Below, one piece after another: positions 13,901-25,482 of a DNA stretch of 64,000 bases. This DNA is from Nemopilema nomurai (lineage: Eukaryota; Cnidaria; Scyphozoa; Rhizostomeae; Rhizostomatidae). The notes under the pieces were generated by a model, which saw only the letters and a list, made by a program, of their open reading frames with translations, was not told where the DNA came from and ran no database searches. The position numbers and the translations under genes are program-made. The stretch spans positions 221,807 through 285,806 of the forward strand of contig ML133483.1 of the NCBI GenBank assembly GCA_003864495.1, written 5' to 3'. Within the stretch, counting starts at the first letter, position 1. The number at the start of each line of letters is the position of its first letter.

Positions 13901-16650
13901 GTCGATGTAATTAACGGCGAGAGCGAAGGTCTCTGGTTCGAAGCCAAAGTGAAGGCTGAGTTTGAGAAGGTGCTGCAGACATTGGTCTCTGTGTGCCGAC
14001 GATACATAATCCTGTTGGGAAAAACGAAACTTGTTAAAAACCAGGCATCCACTTCAGTTTACCCAAACAATAATCTACGTAAAGGAAGAAGCAATACGCC
14101 AAAAATATTCGCTGAAAACTACAAGTTGTTGGAAACTTATCACGCCCACTCCGCTGGTTCTTCAACTGCGGATAAAGGTCAACCCAGTGAAGCGAAAAAT
14201 TCTCAAAACAAATTTAAAGTTGGGAAGGTCCCTAATAACAAACCAAGAGAAACTTTCTCAATATAATTTGAAAGAAAACGCTACCTAGATCAAAGTTCAA
14301 TTAATTTCGCTTAAGATAAATCCTTGCGATAGGCAAAAGACAGAAGATTCGGGAACCATGAAATTTGGCAATACGAAATAGGGGCCTGACTTGCCAAGAA
14401 AAAAATTCCCACCTCATCAGTTGCCAGTGCTGGCGAGAGCGACGTAAAGAGTCTCTGCTCTCGAGCCAGATCTCCTTGAAGAGCAGCAACAAACTTCTGC
14501 GTCTCTGAGCAAGGCATCTACAAAAACACAATCATTATATTACGAGGCTTCAGTAAACCGGTGATATGAGCCAAAAAAAATTTCAAGAGCAATGGCGCCC
14601 GAAGAGGGAAAACCCTGCAACTGCTGTTCGCGAGGAAGCTTTCATAAAATACTAAAAACTCTAAAGTTATACAAAATTATAGACACAGAATTAACTAACG
14701 GGAACTTTAAGGAGTTTCCAAACTGTATTCGATATCCTTACCCTGAGAATCGGCTAGGACCAGCGAATGGGAAGCGTCGACTTGCCTGATGCAAGAATTC
14801 ATCAAAAATGTTGCCTCAAACTCACTGCATGTTTCTCCAGACCATAAGTAGCTTTGACGTCTTATTTATTTCACTATCTTAACACATAGTTTTTGTCGTG
14901 TTATCAACGACTATCTTCCCTAACATACTATGAATTTGTCTGTCGGATATTACGGGAACTTCGTCCACTGCAGGTACTGAATTCTCGAATCTAAATTGAT
15001 GTGATGTAAACAGTGTCCGAGAAACTTCTGGCGCGCAATGCACCATGGTCTATTATTGTTCCATTGTCAGTCGAAGGAGCGGTCTTTTCCGGTTCCGTTA
15101 GAAACCTAGGCTTATCATGGAAACAGCCGAGCAAACAAAAACAAATTTCTGCCAAGGTTCTCTCCCCAGCTGCTAGGGCGCGCCGAAATACGATATATGT
15201 CGATAATATCACCGAGAATAAAATTTTCACATTGGTTGACGACAAGAATCTAGCTTGAATGCACTAAAAAATTTCTATAGAAAGAAACAAATTAGGGGCT
15301 TGAAGGGGGCCAGTCCAGAAGATTTTCTCGACAATATATTGTTCAAAAGTGCCTCTAATGTACACTTTCCAGTAACTAGACCTATGCCCTTTGTAAGTCG
15401 TATTTCTCAAAAAAATTAGCGCAGTCTTGAGGTAGCAAAATTTTGCTTCCTGAACAAAAAATTAGTTAGCAGTTGATATGGTAGAAAGCTAATTTTTAAG
15501 AAAATTCACTGGAAATTGTAAGAATTTTTCTAAATCTAAATGCAAGATTGAAAAAGAAAACATTTTCGAAGCGTATTCGTTATAAAAATAAGAGTTTTTG
15601 AGGATTCGAAGGAATTGAAAAAACTTTTCTGCCTCAGAACAAGGCGAAAAAACATCTGCTGTTTTAGCTAGCATGCCAAAACCAGCTGCCTCTAAAAGCA
15701 ACCAAAAAAGTTATGGCTCTTTATCTGGAGAAATAGGAACCTTTATAATTTTTTCTAAGCAACAATAAACAAAAAACAGATTATGAGAGGCTGGCTTTTC
15801 GACTATAAAGGGGCGTCTGTTAGGCCTGTTTTGTTGAGATTTCCCTCTCGTCAGCTTGGCCTATCATTGTCCTCAAGGAAACTAGCGGGTGCATGGAAGC
15901 TCTAGCTCTATCTATTTTCTTATTTGTCAATTTGCAAATGTGGCCAAGTCATATGAAAGTTTCACTTTGACGAGGTTATCAGTTGCCGAGCCCCCGCCGC
16001 GAGAACAAAGCAAACAAAAATTCTCTACAACCGGTGAAAAAAGCAATTCACAAACCTTTCAGAATCTTTTCTGGTAAACTCCCTTTCAGCAGGCAAGCAT
16101 TGGCAATGGCAGAGTCAAATTGACTTCCAGCTAGAGAAATGTCTTGAATTCTTCGATGTATTTTTATACCCTGTCCATTTTTCCTTTGAGGTCAAAAAAA
16201 TTCGTGATTTTGAGCGCCAGCGCCAGAATTGAGAATTCCCCTTGGCTTCTGATTGGCCTGTCAGTCCAAAGAGGAACGCAATTGGTCAATGAGAACAAAG
16301 GATGGATCACTTTTGAATCGAACAAAGGTTTCTTTGCTCCTTCGGAAAGCGAGGATTGTTACGCAGAACGCGAGGCACCTGACTACAAGTGTGTTTCTTT
16401 TTATTCCAGATTTACACAGACAATGGGGACGGTGGGGAATCTAAAATTCCTAACAATCTCACACATTTTCATGAACTCTCCGAAGAGGCAAGTGGTATTT
16501 CGAAATAGGCTTGCTTTAACACAATCAGTATTTGAATTTCGAAATATTTCAAATTGTATCGAATCTAATCGAAGGTAACGTAGAAATGAGGGTGTCAAAG
16601 CTGTATACCTTCAAAGGAAAATGCTCATGTTTTTTGTAGTCGTCCGCCAT
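10982..16650 (-). CDS. CCNG: Cyclin of the G/I family
   Basis: Cyclin-box protein of 412 residues related to cyclins G1, G2 and I, which act in stress, p53-linked and cell-cycle control. Exons in transcription order: 16650-16609, 14517-14413, 14011-13880, 13211-13137, 12813-12673, 12562-12443, 12314-12219, 12054-11833 and 11287-10982. All eight junctions are phase 0. The cyclin fold spans exons 2-5: FGFEPETFALAV...DRFLSKVK (exon 3), AHTKYLQCIG and IAAKMSEEEE (exon 4), VPMATDF and CTVSDLLRMEGILLQKLEW (exon 5). These most resemble cyclin G1, while the later GSTLALALLKYEI block is closer to cyclin I, so orthology within the group is open. Exon 8 encodes a basic RKKKFKSRKRRKSSR stretch, a possible nuclear signal, followed by an acidic tail. 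The chosen start, the second in-frame ATG of exon 1, has an AATGGCGG context; an earlier ATG at 16692 is possible. Exon 1 is the least certain part because it is linked only by phase and splice signals. Confidence 0.88.
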
Positions 16651-16658
16651 TATCGGCT
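16641..16658 (-). promoter_or_regulatory. TISU/YY1-like start context of the cyclin gene
   Basis: The proposed start codon sits in AATGGCGG, matching the core of the TISU translation-initiator/YY1 element (SAASATGGCGGC). The same core appears at the start of CWF19L2 in this window. Confidence 0.35.
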
Positions 16659-16767
16659 TTAGGTCTCCTACTGCTAGAGTTAAAGCGCTTTCCATATTTC
16701 GTTCACATAGGGAAATGTGGGACAATTTCGGAAAATCTGCTTGTATATGATAAAATGGCGTCACCAA

Positions 16768-17334
16768 TGTCCAGGGTGAAACCAGATGATTGTCTGTGGT
16801 GACACGTTTCTGACCCTAAAATCCACAGAAAAATTTGTTTGTTAAAAGACCAATGTTTGCATTCTGCTATTTCAAATTGAACGTTTATGGTAAGGATGCT
16901 TGCTGTAGCAAGGAGGATCAGAAATTATCCCCCAAAATTGTTCCCTGCAGAAGAGTGGCGCATCTTGTTGAGTCCTTGTTCTCTTAATTTTAATTTCAAA
17001 CTGATGCCAAAGAAAAATCGCTTCTAGCACAATCAATTTAAGAATAACTTATTGATCTTCAACAATAATCGTTCAAGAACTGGATTGATATTAGTCTTGT
17101 TAAGCAACATATCTCGATGAATCAGAATTTATTTCATAATCACAAGTTTCAATTAAAAAGCACAGCAGACCATAAAAATCTATGCATAAGTATAAACATT
17201 TATACTTTGTTTTGTAAAAAGCCAGGGGGCACACGCCAAAAATTGAAAAATTTAAGGGGCAAAGAAAAAAGTCAGGGAGCTTAAACATCTATGTTCGTTA
17301 AAAGATTAAAAGTCAATATTTATAAGTCTTTTAC
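16768..17334. other. Cyclin upstream flank
   Basis: Presumed promoter side of the cyclin gene. No TATA box or other decisive element found. The stretch 17100-17290 is low-complexity and transposon-like with no coding signal. Confidence 0.4.
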
Positions 17335-18420
17335 AGGCCCGTCGGAACGAAATTGATATTGGGGAGGGGGGGGGGGGGGGGGGGGACTGCGAATAAAGCA
17401 AACTGCACTGGGCTCCGGAAGAGTTTTTGTTCTACCACGCCCTTTAGATTGCTGGAAAGCAACCCGGTTATACAAATTGCCATTTTTCATAGATTAATTA
17501 ATATTTATAGAATAAAGACAATTTTTGAAATGGAAGTTGTAAATTGGCTGCAATCAATGTATTTTCTAGCCATCTACTAACATTACCTGTGACTGAAAAA
17601 GCTAACAGAATACTTTGCAGTCATTGACATCAAAATTTTCCTGCTGTCTCCGTGCAATTCATGCCAGCAATCAACTTAAGAAATCATGAACACTGCTAAA
17701 ACAAAATTTAACTATCCTCTTAACACTCTTTCACAATCACCTGTGCTTGTGTGTGCTACATTAACCTTAATACACAAATCTCTGTTCGAAATATGTCCAA
17801 AAATCTGCTTTCTATTATCTACCCTTAAAATAAATTCACGTGCAACATCAATCAGGCTAGTATTGTCAACCCTTTTTTCTGCACATAAAGTAACACTAGA
17901 TGGTTCATTCTGTTGTCGTTGACCTTAAGTACGTTTTCAATCGTTTCATTGCGGAGAAAGATCTCTCACTAATAGCGTTTGTTGCTGACATTACTAGGAG
18001 AATTCTTGCAGCCTTGATCACCTCTGACATTGCAATTTTTCTTGAATAGTCAAGTGCTTGGAACAATTTTATCAGATCGTAGACTGTGAATTTTATCAAC
18101 ATAAACTTCAAAGCAATGGCGGCTGGTAGCAAAAGAGGCAGTTGTGCTTCAAGACTTGAACACGCAATAAATGATTGAAAGGGATAACTGGTAACTGAAC
18201 TGGTTAATATTTTTGCGAACTTAAAGTATGGCCTTGCAATGTTTTCTCGAAAATTTGAAGAGCAAGTACTTGCAAAATATTTGGGGGGAGGCTGAAGCCC
18301 CCTAGCTCCGATTGGCCTGTTTTAACGTATCTAATACAATCTTCGTGTAAATTCTGAGAGTTACCTCTCCGCTTGATGTGGTGCAAATACAATACAGGTC
18401 ACAAACCTCAAACGATCCAC
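17335..18420 (-). mobile_element. hAT transposon relic with frameshifted transposase C-terminus
   Basis: The minus strand encodes the C-terminal hAT dimerisation region: LLVMSATNAISERSFSAM then RLKTYL (frame at 18132-17905). It continues in a second frame (RMNHLVLLYVQK) and a third (SLIDVAREFI then NRKQIFG, near 17860-17800). At least two frameshifts break it, so no functional transposase is made. The edge at 17335 reads CAGGCCCGTCGGAACGA, resembling a hAT terminal repeat, and is followed by a 20-base G run. The right terminus was not located. Related sequence around a shared CCACGCCCTTTA word occurs at 17435 and at 29583, so at least two copies of this family are present. Confidence 0.75.
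17366..17385 (+). repeat. Twenty-base poly(G) tract
   Basis: An uninterrupted G run preceded by GGGGA, inside the hAT relic. It could form a G-quadruplex. Its exact length is error-prone in most sequencing chemistries. Confidence 0.8.
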
Positions 18421-18799
18421 CTGCTTCACCAAGTGGTGACCTATTTTTAACTCTAATTATAAAGAAAATGCACTGATAATTGAAAATTGATTCTTAACGA
18501 CATCCACCCTGACGAACTGGCATTCTGCCAACTGCAAAAAACTGGCAAATGATAAATACCACCCTCTTTTATTGGTGCACTGTCTTGCGATATGGGTATC
18601 TGAGAAAAAAGAGTGTGTCTGTAATGCCATCATTGAAGGTTATCTAGAAACTATACTGAGACATTCGCTAAGAAACGTATAAAATTTATATTTTTCTTAA
18701 TAATTTAATCAAATGTTACTTTATACTTAGGTTATTTTTTATACTATGAAAAGAAAGAAATTTCAAAAATTATCTTTTTATGTGGCATGTTTCAAGAAA

Positions 18800-18895
18800 T
18801 TTTATGAGCCCCCCCCCCCTCGAATAAGCCCCCATCCAAAAATATAAAAATAAATAAGCCCCCAGGGGGCTAATTCGAGGATCTACGGTACAGTA
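18800..18895. repeat. Terminal fragment of a C/G-rich inverted-repeat element
   Basis: Contains two phrases of the form AATAAGCCCCC, one preceded by a C run and one followed by GGGGGCTAATTCGAGGATCTACGGTA. The pattern looks like one end of a terminal-inverted-repeat element. No opposite end was found nearby. Confidence 0.4.
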
Positions 18896-20995
18896 GTGTC
18901 CCGCATATAATAAACAACTTTATGACTTCAGGTCTGATGTGTTTTTATAACATGTGATATACACTTAAATTCAGGGTAATGTTCCTTAATGTTATGTTAA
19001 TGTTTAATCAAATATAATATTTTCGTATTTTCAAAACCTTTCGTGTACCGGCGGCTGGGCATGTGTGATTTTGATGCAACTCATTTCAAAAAAATATTTT
19101 ATTGTATACGGACAGGTCCCTTTGCCTAACGATACACATTTTTTAATAATAAAGTCCAGAAGAATATTGAAGCTGAAAATTACTTAAATGTTAATATGTC
19201 AGGCTAAAGAATAATGTCAGGCTCAACCTTCATCAAGACTAAAACTTCACCTTAATCTGAGCATTCTCCCAAAGCAACTGTCACTTTGACGCGATATATC
19301 AAATATGCACCAACCTACTTTGACTTGTTCTTTCTTTTTCATTTAATTTAGACCATAAAAAAGGTTCTAGGTACCTCCACGAATGCTTTCCAAACTTAGA
19401 AGTGTTAAATCCAGGCCCTTTTAGGATCATAACGTCTTTTCGGATTTTCAAATAAATCAACAATGCACTTTGGACTCATGTTATATTTCACTTTGAATAT
19501 CATGCTTGAAATATTTTGCAGTCTTCGATAAACGACTGAAGTGGAACGGAAGTGGATGGTAGCGAGTTTCAATGTGGGAAGGTCAGGAAATTTGAAGAAT
19601 ATCTACCGTATTCTCTACGGTAGAGCATTTATTTCCGAATGTGCAGAGAATTTCCCGACAAATTAATATTTTTTTGAAGCAGTCGAAAATTCAACTAACA
19701 TTCGATATTTTACTCCGTAACTGCACCGTATAAATAAGTCGTGGCGTACCAGCACCCATTTTAAAATAAGTGTAAAAATGGCAAGCAAATAGCGAAATCA
19801 AAAACGTCTTGGAAACTCCCATGGCATATGTTGCAGGTGACTCAAGAAACATTATTGTGAAAGAAGTGATGACCAATAACATAATCACACCATATTGGCC
19901 TCGCATTATAAAAGAATCTCGCTTACATAATCGAAATTTTGATGTGCAGTTTGAAATATGCACATGTGGTTTTTACTTTCCTCAATCTCGCGTGAGGATT
20001 CCTTGATTCAGGTTGTTGACTATTACAGAAGCAGAGGGGGAGGCAAAGTGACGATTGTGCATTGTGCCACAACAACCGTTGGTGGAGCCTTGGATCTCAC
20101 AGATCTGAAAGGTTTTCTTATAACTACAGAATTTTTAGAATATTGGTGATAAAAATTAGCTGGTCTCTTTGGAATCTAGTTATATTTACAGGTTACATTG
20201 AAGGTACAGTGAATGACCATAGGCGAGATAATGCCAATTGAAAATTGGCATATTCAATTTGAATTGCTACTATGTAAGCTCTTGGAAAAACCCCTATAAG
20301 AAGAACTATGGTGGCGTCATTGACGCTACGCGGAGAGTTTGAGGTCAAAACCGCACCTGAATGGTTATGAAAGTTGGATTGTTCAATTTCACTACTTGTC
20401 AAACAAAGAACACCTGAGGAGTAATAGCCAAATTTAACTTACGGTGTTGAATTACCAAAACCCTCAGTGGCGAAGCCTACACAGAGGTGATGGTCCTGCC
20501 AAGGGTAGAAGGGGGGCTGGGGGCGGAGTCCCAGGAAAATGTTTGGGCTACCATGCCCTTATAAATCTCAGAAAATTTGCAAAGCCCATAAAAAAGATTG
20601 AAATCGGCAAGGAAATTGAAATCCAGAATTTTTCACAGAATTTTACTGAATATCACATAATGGATAAGATTTACATGACCTTATTTAATGTTATGACCCT
20701 TTTCGGTGGACAGGCCTAATGGGTAAGGATACTTTTCAAAAGAATTTTATGAACCAAACATATTGTGTAACTAAGAGGTCTTTTTAAACCCTTTATATAT
20801 ATATATATTCAAAAAATATTTGTGATTTCAACAGGGCTCAACAATAACTGGACAACCAAGACTCTATTTACAAAACATATTGATAAAATTCATTCTTTAC
20901 CAGCAACAAGGATGAGCATACTTTCTATAAGTCACATCTCAGTAACTTAAGTCACAGGAGCATTGATACTTTGTTAAGTTTCTCAGTATTCTTGC
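18896..20995. other. Gene-free, transposon-derived interval
   Basis: No supported gene. 19190-19300 is a diverged copy of a repeat also seen at 28745-28860. A CAGTGGCGAAGCC sequence at 20465 looks like a lone hAT-type end. 20009-20116 is exon-like (see findings) but is not tied to any gene. 20797-20810 is a short TA microsatellite. Confidence 0.5.
19190..19300. repeat. Dispersed repeat, copy 1
   Basis: Shares the order CTAAAGAATAATG, AGGCTCA, CCTTCATC, AGACTAAAA, CTTAATCTGAG, TCTCCCAA, GCAACTGTC with 28745-28860. Both copies lie near hAT-like debris, so this is probably the internal part of one non-autonomous family. Confidence 0.6.
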
Positions 20996-22036
20996 TCATC
21001 TGCCTTGGATATAACTGATGGCATAAGGAGCTGCAAAGGAAAAATCAGTTGAAAAAACAACCATTCAAAGCATCAGAAAGATCAATTGAAATGAAAATTG
21101 AGAAGGGAATTTGAAATGAAAGAAAATGTTAGCTTAAAGCTATTGGTATAAATTGGCGTAAATTACTAATTCTTAATTACTGGCTTTAATGCACTAATTA
21201 GCTGATTCATTGTTTCATGCAATAGTCAACCAGGCATGATTGCTCACTGAAAGTGAAGAAGTCTTAAGTTTTGGAACTTTGTGGAGCATGGAGATGCTTT
21301 CCGTCTTATTGTAAGTCCAATCAAAACAGGGCTGCGTGCTTGAGATAGGAAGAAAACTAAACAAGACATGAGCAAAATGGCTATATGGGGGTAAGAAAAC
21401 TAAACAGCTGTAACACTTTGTACTAGTAGTAGCATTACAATGAACCTGATCAGCATGTCCTGAGAGACACTCCAAATATGAGTGCATTTATATGAGTTTC
21501 TTAGTGCGTTTAATCATTTATAAAGCACATACAAAAAACAAAGAATTATCACTTAAAAAAACATAGGTCATGAGGTGGTACACAAGCAGACAGGAGACAC
21601 AATGGAATGCAACAGCTTAATACAAATTCTTTAAACTTAGGTCAAGAGTCGGCAAAAACATAGAAAAACTTTCTTGTCACTATTATTACTTGAGAACTGC
21701 CTTTCTCAAATTGCACACAAGAGGGAATTATATATTGACTGCCAACACACAAAGGCTCAGTTAGTTTTCTATTTAATCTTTCCAATTAAAGCTCCCTACA
21801 GACATAGGCACAACATGATTTCAAATCTAAAGGTGTGAATGCATGCTGATTTTGCTACCATCCTTCGCTACTTTGCATACAGGCATAGGCTATGAGGGCC
21901 TAAACCACTTACCAAGTCTTAACAGTCCTACAACGCCTACAAAAGTTGCCACAGTGCTATAAACTTGACTTCTAGCCTTCTTTTTTTCTGCGTCTTTATC
22001 TACAGCTTTACCCGGCTTGCCTGCAACGCGAAACAT
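20996..22036 (-). CDS. TOMM5: TOMM5, small subunit of the mitochondrial outer-membrane translocase
   Basis: Two-exon gene for a 52-residue protein. Exon 1 is 22036-21913, 41 codons plus one base, starting MFRVAGKPGKAV and ending GVVGLLRL. Exon 2 is 21030-20996 and completes the shared alanine codon, then PYAISYIQGR and stop. Human TOMM5 is 51 residues, also begins MFR, has a charged cytosolic half and a single C-terminal membrane helix, and ends with a proline just after LLR. All these features and the length agree. The protein is a tail-anchored subunit of the TOM preprotein import complex. Donor GTAAGTGG and acceptor TTTGCAG are strong and the phase matches. No independent support such as transcripts was available. 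Confidence 0.85.
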
Positions 22037-25000
22037 CTCTAAATTTTCATACAGTTAAATAGGCTTTCTTCCTTTTCGTCGATGGCTTGCGAAGGAAGCA
22101 TGGATAGTCTTTTGCGAGGCGGTAACCTCGTTTCAATGAGACAGAGGAGAAGGTTTTATGTCGAGTATAAGATTCCCAAGTACCAGGGGTGAGGGGTGTG
22201 GTGCTAGGGTTGGGGAGGCGAGGAGGCCTAAGGCTTCTGAATGCAGAAATTTGGCCAATTTCTCCTTCTTCATTTATTTTTTGCAATATTTTGTGTAAGA
22301 GCCTCCTTGTTATTCTGATAGCACTACATTCTGATAGCAGTGCCAAGTACCTTTAATTTTTTAGAAACCTGCACCAATGGAAAATATTAAATGATTTCTT
22401 TGTTGCTGCATATTTGCTTGAGGCAGCAGCAATGATTCAGTGAGTTAACAGATGTTTGATAATTTTTTGTAATATTTTAAGTTGAAGGCTTCTTGCAATT
22501 GACTAGCAAACATAGGGTCTCTGTTACTCTTCGGGCATAGACAACAAAATATGATGTACAACGACATGTTTTGACTGCGGCGTCTCTAAGAATAAATCCA
22601 TCTAAAACACAGTTCATCTCTTTGTTTTTCATGACAAAAAGGCTAACGAGAACAGAATGGATGCAACATATTATTGATGATGACGGAAATAGATAAATTC
22701 AAGATTTTATCTAGCTAATAAGTCTTCTTATTTCAACAGAAAACCGTGGGTCGTGTGAGAGTGTTTCACAATGGAAGAGCTCCTATATTTGCAAAAATTA
22801 CTTCTGAAAAGCAATGATTTCTATTCTCGTAGAGCAATGCAAAATGTATGTTGTGTTTTGGCAAAATTAACAATAAGCTTGGCTTAACGAAAATTTGATT
22901 ACCTTAGTGCGGTTTTACACATTTCCGATAAATGAAGTAAAACAAGAGAGCTTGTATATTCAACTAAGTTTGTGGGAAGTAGGCTTTAATTAGATGCATT
23001 GAGTTATCTTTCTTCCATTATTTGTCTTTTTCTTTTCGTTTGTCAAACTGAATTTTTGGGGTTTCTTCATTGCAAATGTTTTACAAGCAACGATCCTATA
23101 CAGTTCTGATTTAATAAACGAGAAGTTTCCCCATTTAATTTCAGGCAAAACGAATTACTTCTTGATGGAAAAAGAAAATAGTACCTTATTTACAGATGCT
23201 TGCACAGGCCATATCTAAGCCAAAGTTATGAGAAATATGACATCTACTTTCTTTGTCACTCTTGCCATAACGTGGAAGAGATTCCAAATGGCTGAGATCT
23301 ATGCTATCTCATGTTGATTGTAAGCTACCAACAGGTTTTTTAAAATCCTGCAATGTGAGTTGGAGCAAATACGGACCAGAAGCGTCCCATCTATGATCTA
23401 TCGAGCTATTCAATGCCGCATCGAGGCTGCCAGGGACACCTGCTACATAGAGTCTGTCTACTTCGAATTCCAATTAAATTCGCCTGATATCTACGTGCGC
23501 TTGAGCTTGGCTTTCAAACGACCGCATGTGAACTTTCTCGAATGGAATGGAAGGTTTATCCTGTTCAATTCTTTTTTGACATGAGCAAAACTATTAGCAT
23601 TGAGGTGTCTGCGGTTACGAAAGAACGAAAATTGCCCTCACCTTTCCTTATCGATTAGATTGCCTATTGGGGGAGCCCCTCTTTTAAAAAACTTCTCCAA
23701 TCACATTTTTCAATGTTATGTGTTGCATTTAACTTCTATTTCTAATTGTTAATAAGATGATTATGGAGTTTGCAAGGATTGAATAAGCGGAATTTTGAAT
23801 GAAATAAACTGGGCCTCTCTCTACCGGAGACACTTCTGACATAAACAAAGGGAGCAAAGCGAAATGAGGAAGGGCTAAATATAACAAGGAAGGGTGTCGC
23901 TAAAGATTCAAGGAACGATAGTTCCTTTTGATGACGTAATCAATGCGGGATGCTGATGCATAGCTGGTGTATTTAAAGGCGCCGTAATCACCATGTACAT
24001 CATCTACATTATTCGAAGGTGATCTAAGATTACACGTACTTTGATAGCAATGACCCCATTCCTCACTCAATGAGCCGATTAATTCATTCATAACCGATTC
24101 TTGCTTATAATATTGAAAAATACTTAAGGAATCGCAGGGTTACAAAGTGATGGAGTTATATTGCATTCCGTTCCAAAGTGTTATTTCGAACTTTGGAAGT
24201 GATATTTTCAAAGCGGTTTTCTGCAATAAAGAGATGAATGGACGCAATTTTACTTTTCATTGATGGCGTGCTGGTCACGGGAACCTGGGCTCAAGCACTT
24301 GGCAGCTGAATGACGAATCAAATCAGCGGGCTCTTCCTCAGGAGGAAAAATCAACTCATAAGAAGGAAACCCAATCAAAATTGTCATATGGAATTCTTCC
24401 CAGGTAACTTGCAACAATCAATCATAAAATCATCTGTACACCGTAATATATACACTTAATACAATTTAAACGATCGGCATATACAACAACAATTACAACT
24501 TACACGAGAAACTTCCTCATAAAGAAGATTACAAAAAGGGGACACGTGTGTTAATGCTAAAGTAACCTGGGAAGGGTAGGCCTCCAAACTACAGAAATGT
24601 TTCTTTGAAGCCCATGGGCTACACTTTCAGCAGACTTAAAATGACAGGGTAAATAAATAGGTGGGATCTTTCTAGATCGTGACTTTAAGTTCTGATTAAA
24701 AGGTTGTGAACGGTGCAATGATAGACCCCTTAAAGAGAATGGGAAAACATGTCTAGTTGAGGGAAAAATTAGAAAATCATTGTATCACTGAATTCTACCC
24801 AACAACTGCTTCTTGAATTTACAAGCTTTATTCCACATTCTTACTCGCATACAATAAAGAAAATTATAGTGTATTTACAGCTTTCTCTGATCCAGGAAAA
24901 TTTGACTTCACATTTGGCACAAATGGATCAGTTGAAATTTGTCTGTGCGGAAAAAGTGTTGGGGCTGTCAGTCTGCAAATAAACTCATTTTTTGAATTTA

Positions 25001-25427
25001 CCTTTTTGCATACATTTCACTGGAATTTGCTGCTGCAGTGAAAAAATTGCAGTCAGATCTTAAGAAAAATCTAAATATTCGAAACAAATTAACTTGTGAC
25101 TAGACATTCCAAACAAGAAGACTTTTCCAGCACAAACAAATTTAAAGATGAAGATCAATTCTGAACTTTATAGATCTGTAGATAGCAAGATACAAAAAGA
25201 TGATGTCAACCTGGATCAGAGAATTGAAACCTTATGCTAACTTACCTTATGATATAGAAATCGAAAAAATCTACGGGAAAGCGGTGATTGAAAAAACAAA
25301 ATTGCTAGCTGCAACTGAACTGCCTATATGGTGCGACCCAATAGGTAGTAACAGAATTTGCTTGGAAGTAAGATCTTATGAACAGCTTTATTAAACTGTT
25401 ATTAAATGCATTGATTTGTCAACACAT
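22037..25427. other. Intergenic region between TOMM5 and the CFAP97-like gene
   Basis: No supported gene. Open stretches at 22047-22346 (minus), 23360-23584 (plus) and 25200-25394 (plus) show no recognisable family, conserved motif or clear splice context. A short exon-like segment at 22741-22845 is open in more than one frame and could not be placed. Confidence 0.45.
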
Positions 25428-25433
25428 TTTATT
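25428..25433 (-). terminator. Polyadenylation signal of the CFAP97-like gene
   Basis: AATAAA in the gene's direction, 50 bases beyond the stop codon. A second one lies at 25386-25391. Confidence 0.6.
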
Positions 25434-25482
25434 TGTGTGTATTTAAAAGGGGTTTTAGGATAATAAGCTCATCAAACATATT

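Noticed and set aside
14991..15258. Matching open frames on both strands within cyclin intron 1
   Set aside because: No domain, no splice context in either direction, and location in an intron whose flanking exons join in phase without it.
22767..23175. Two-exon micro-ORF beginning MEELLYLQ divergent from TOMM5
   Set aside because: The first segment is open in more than one frame, no family is recognised, and the second exon would add only six codons.
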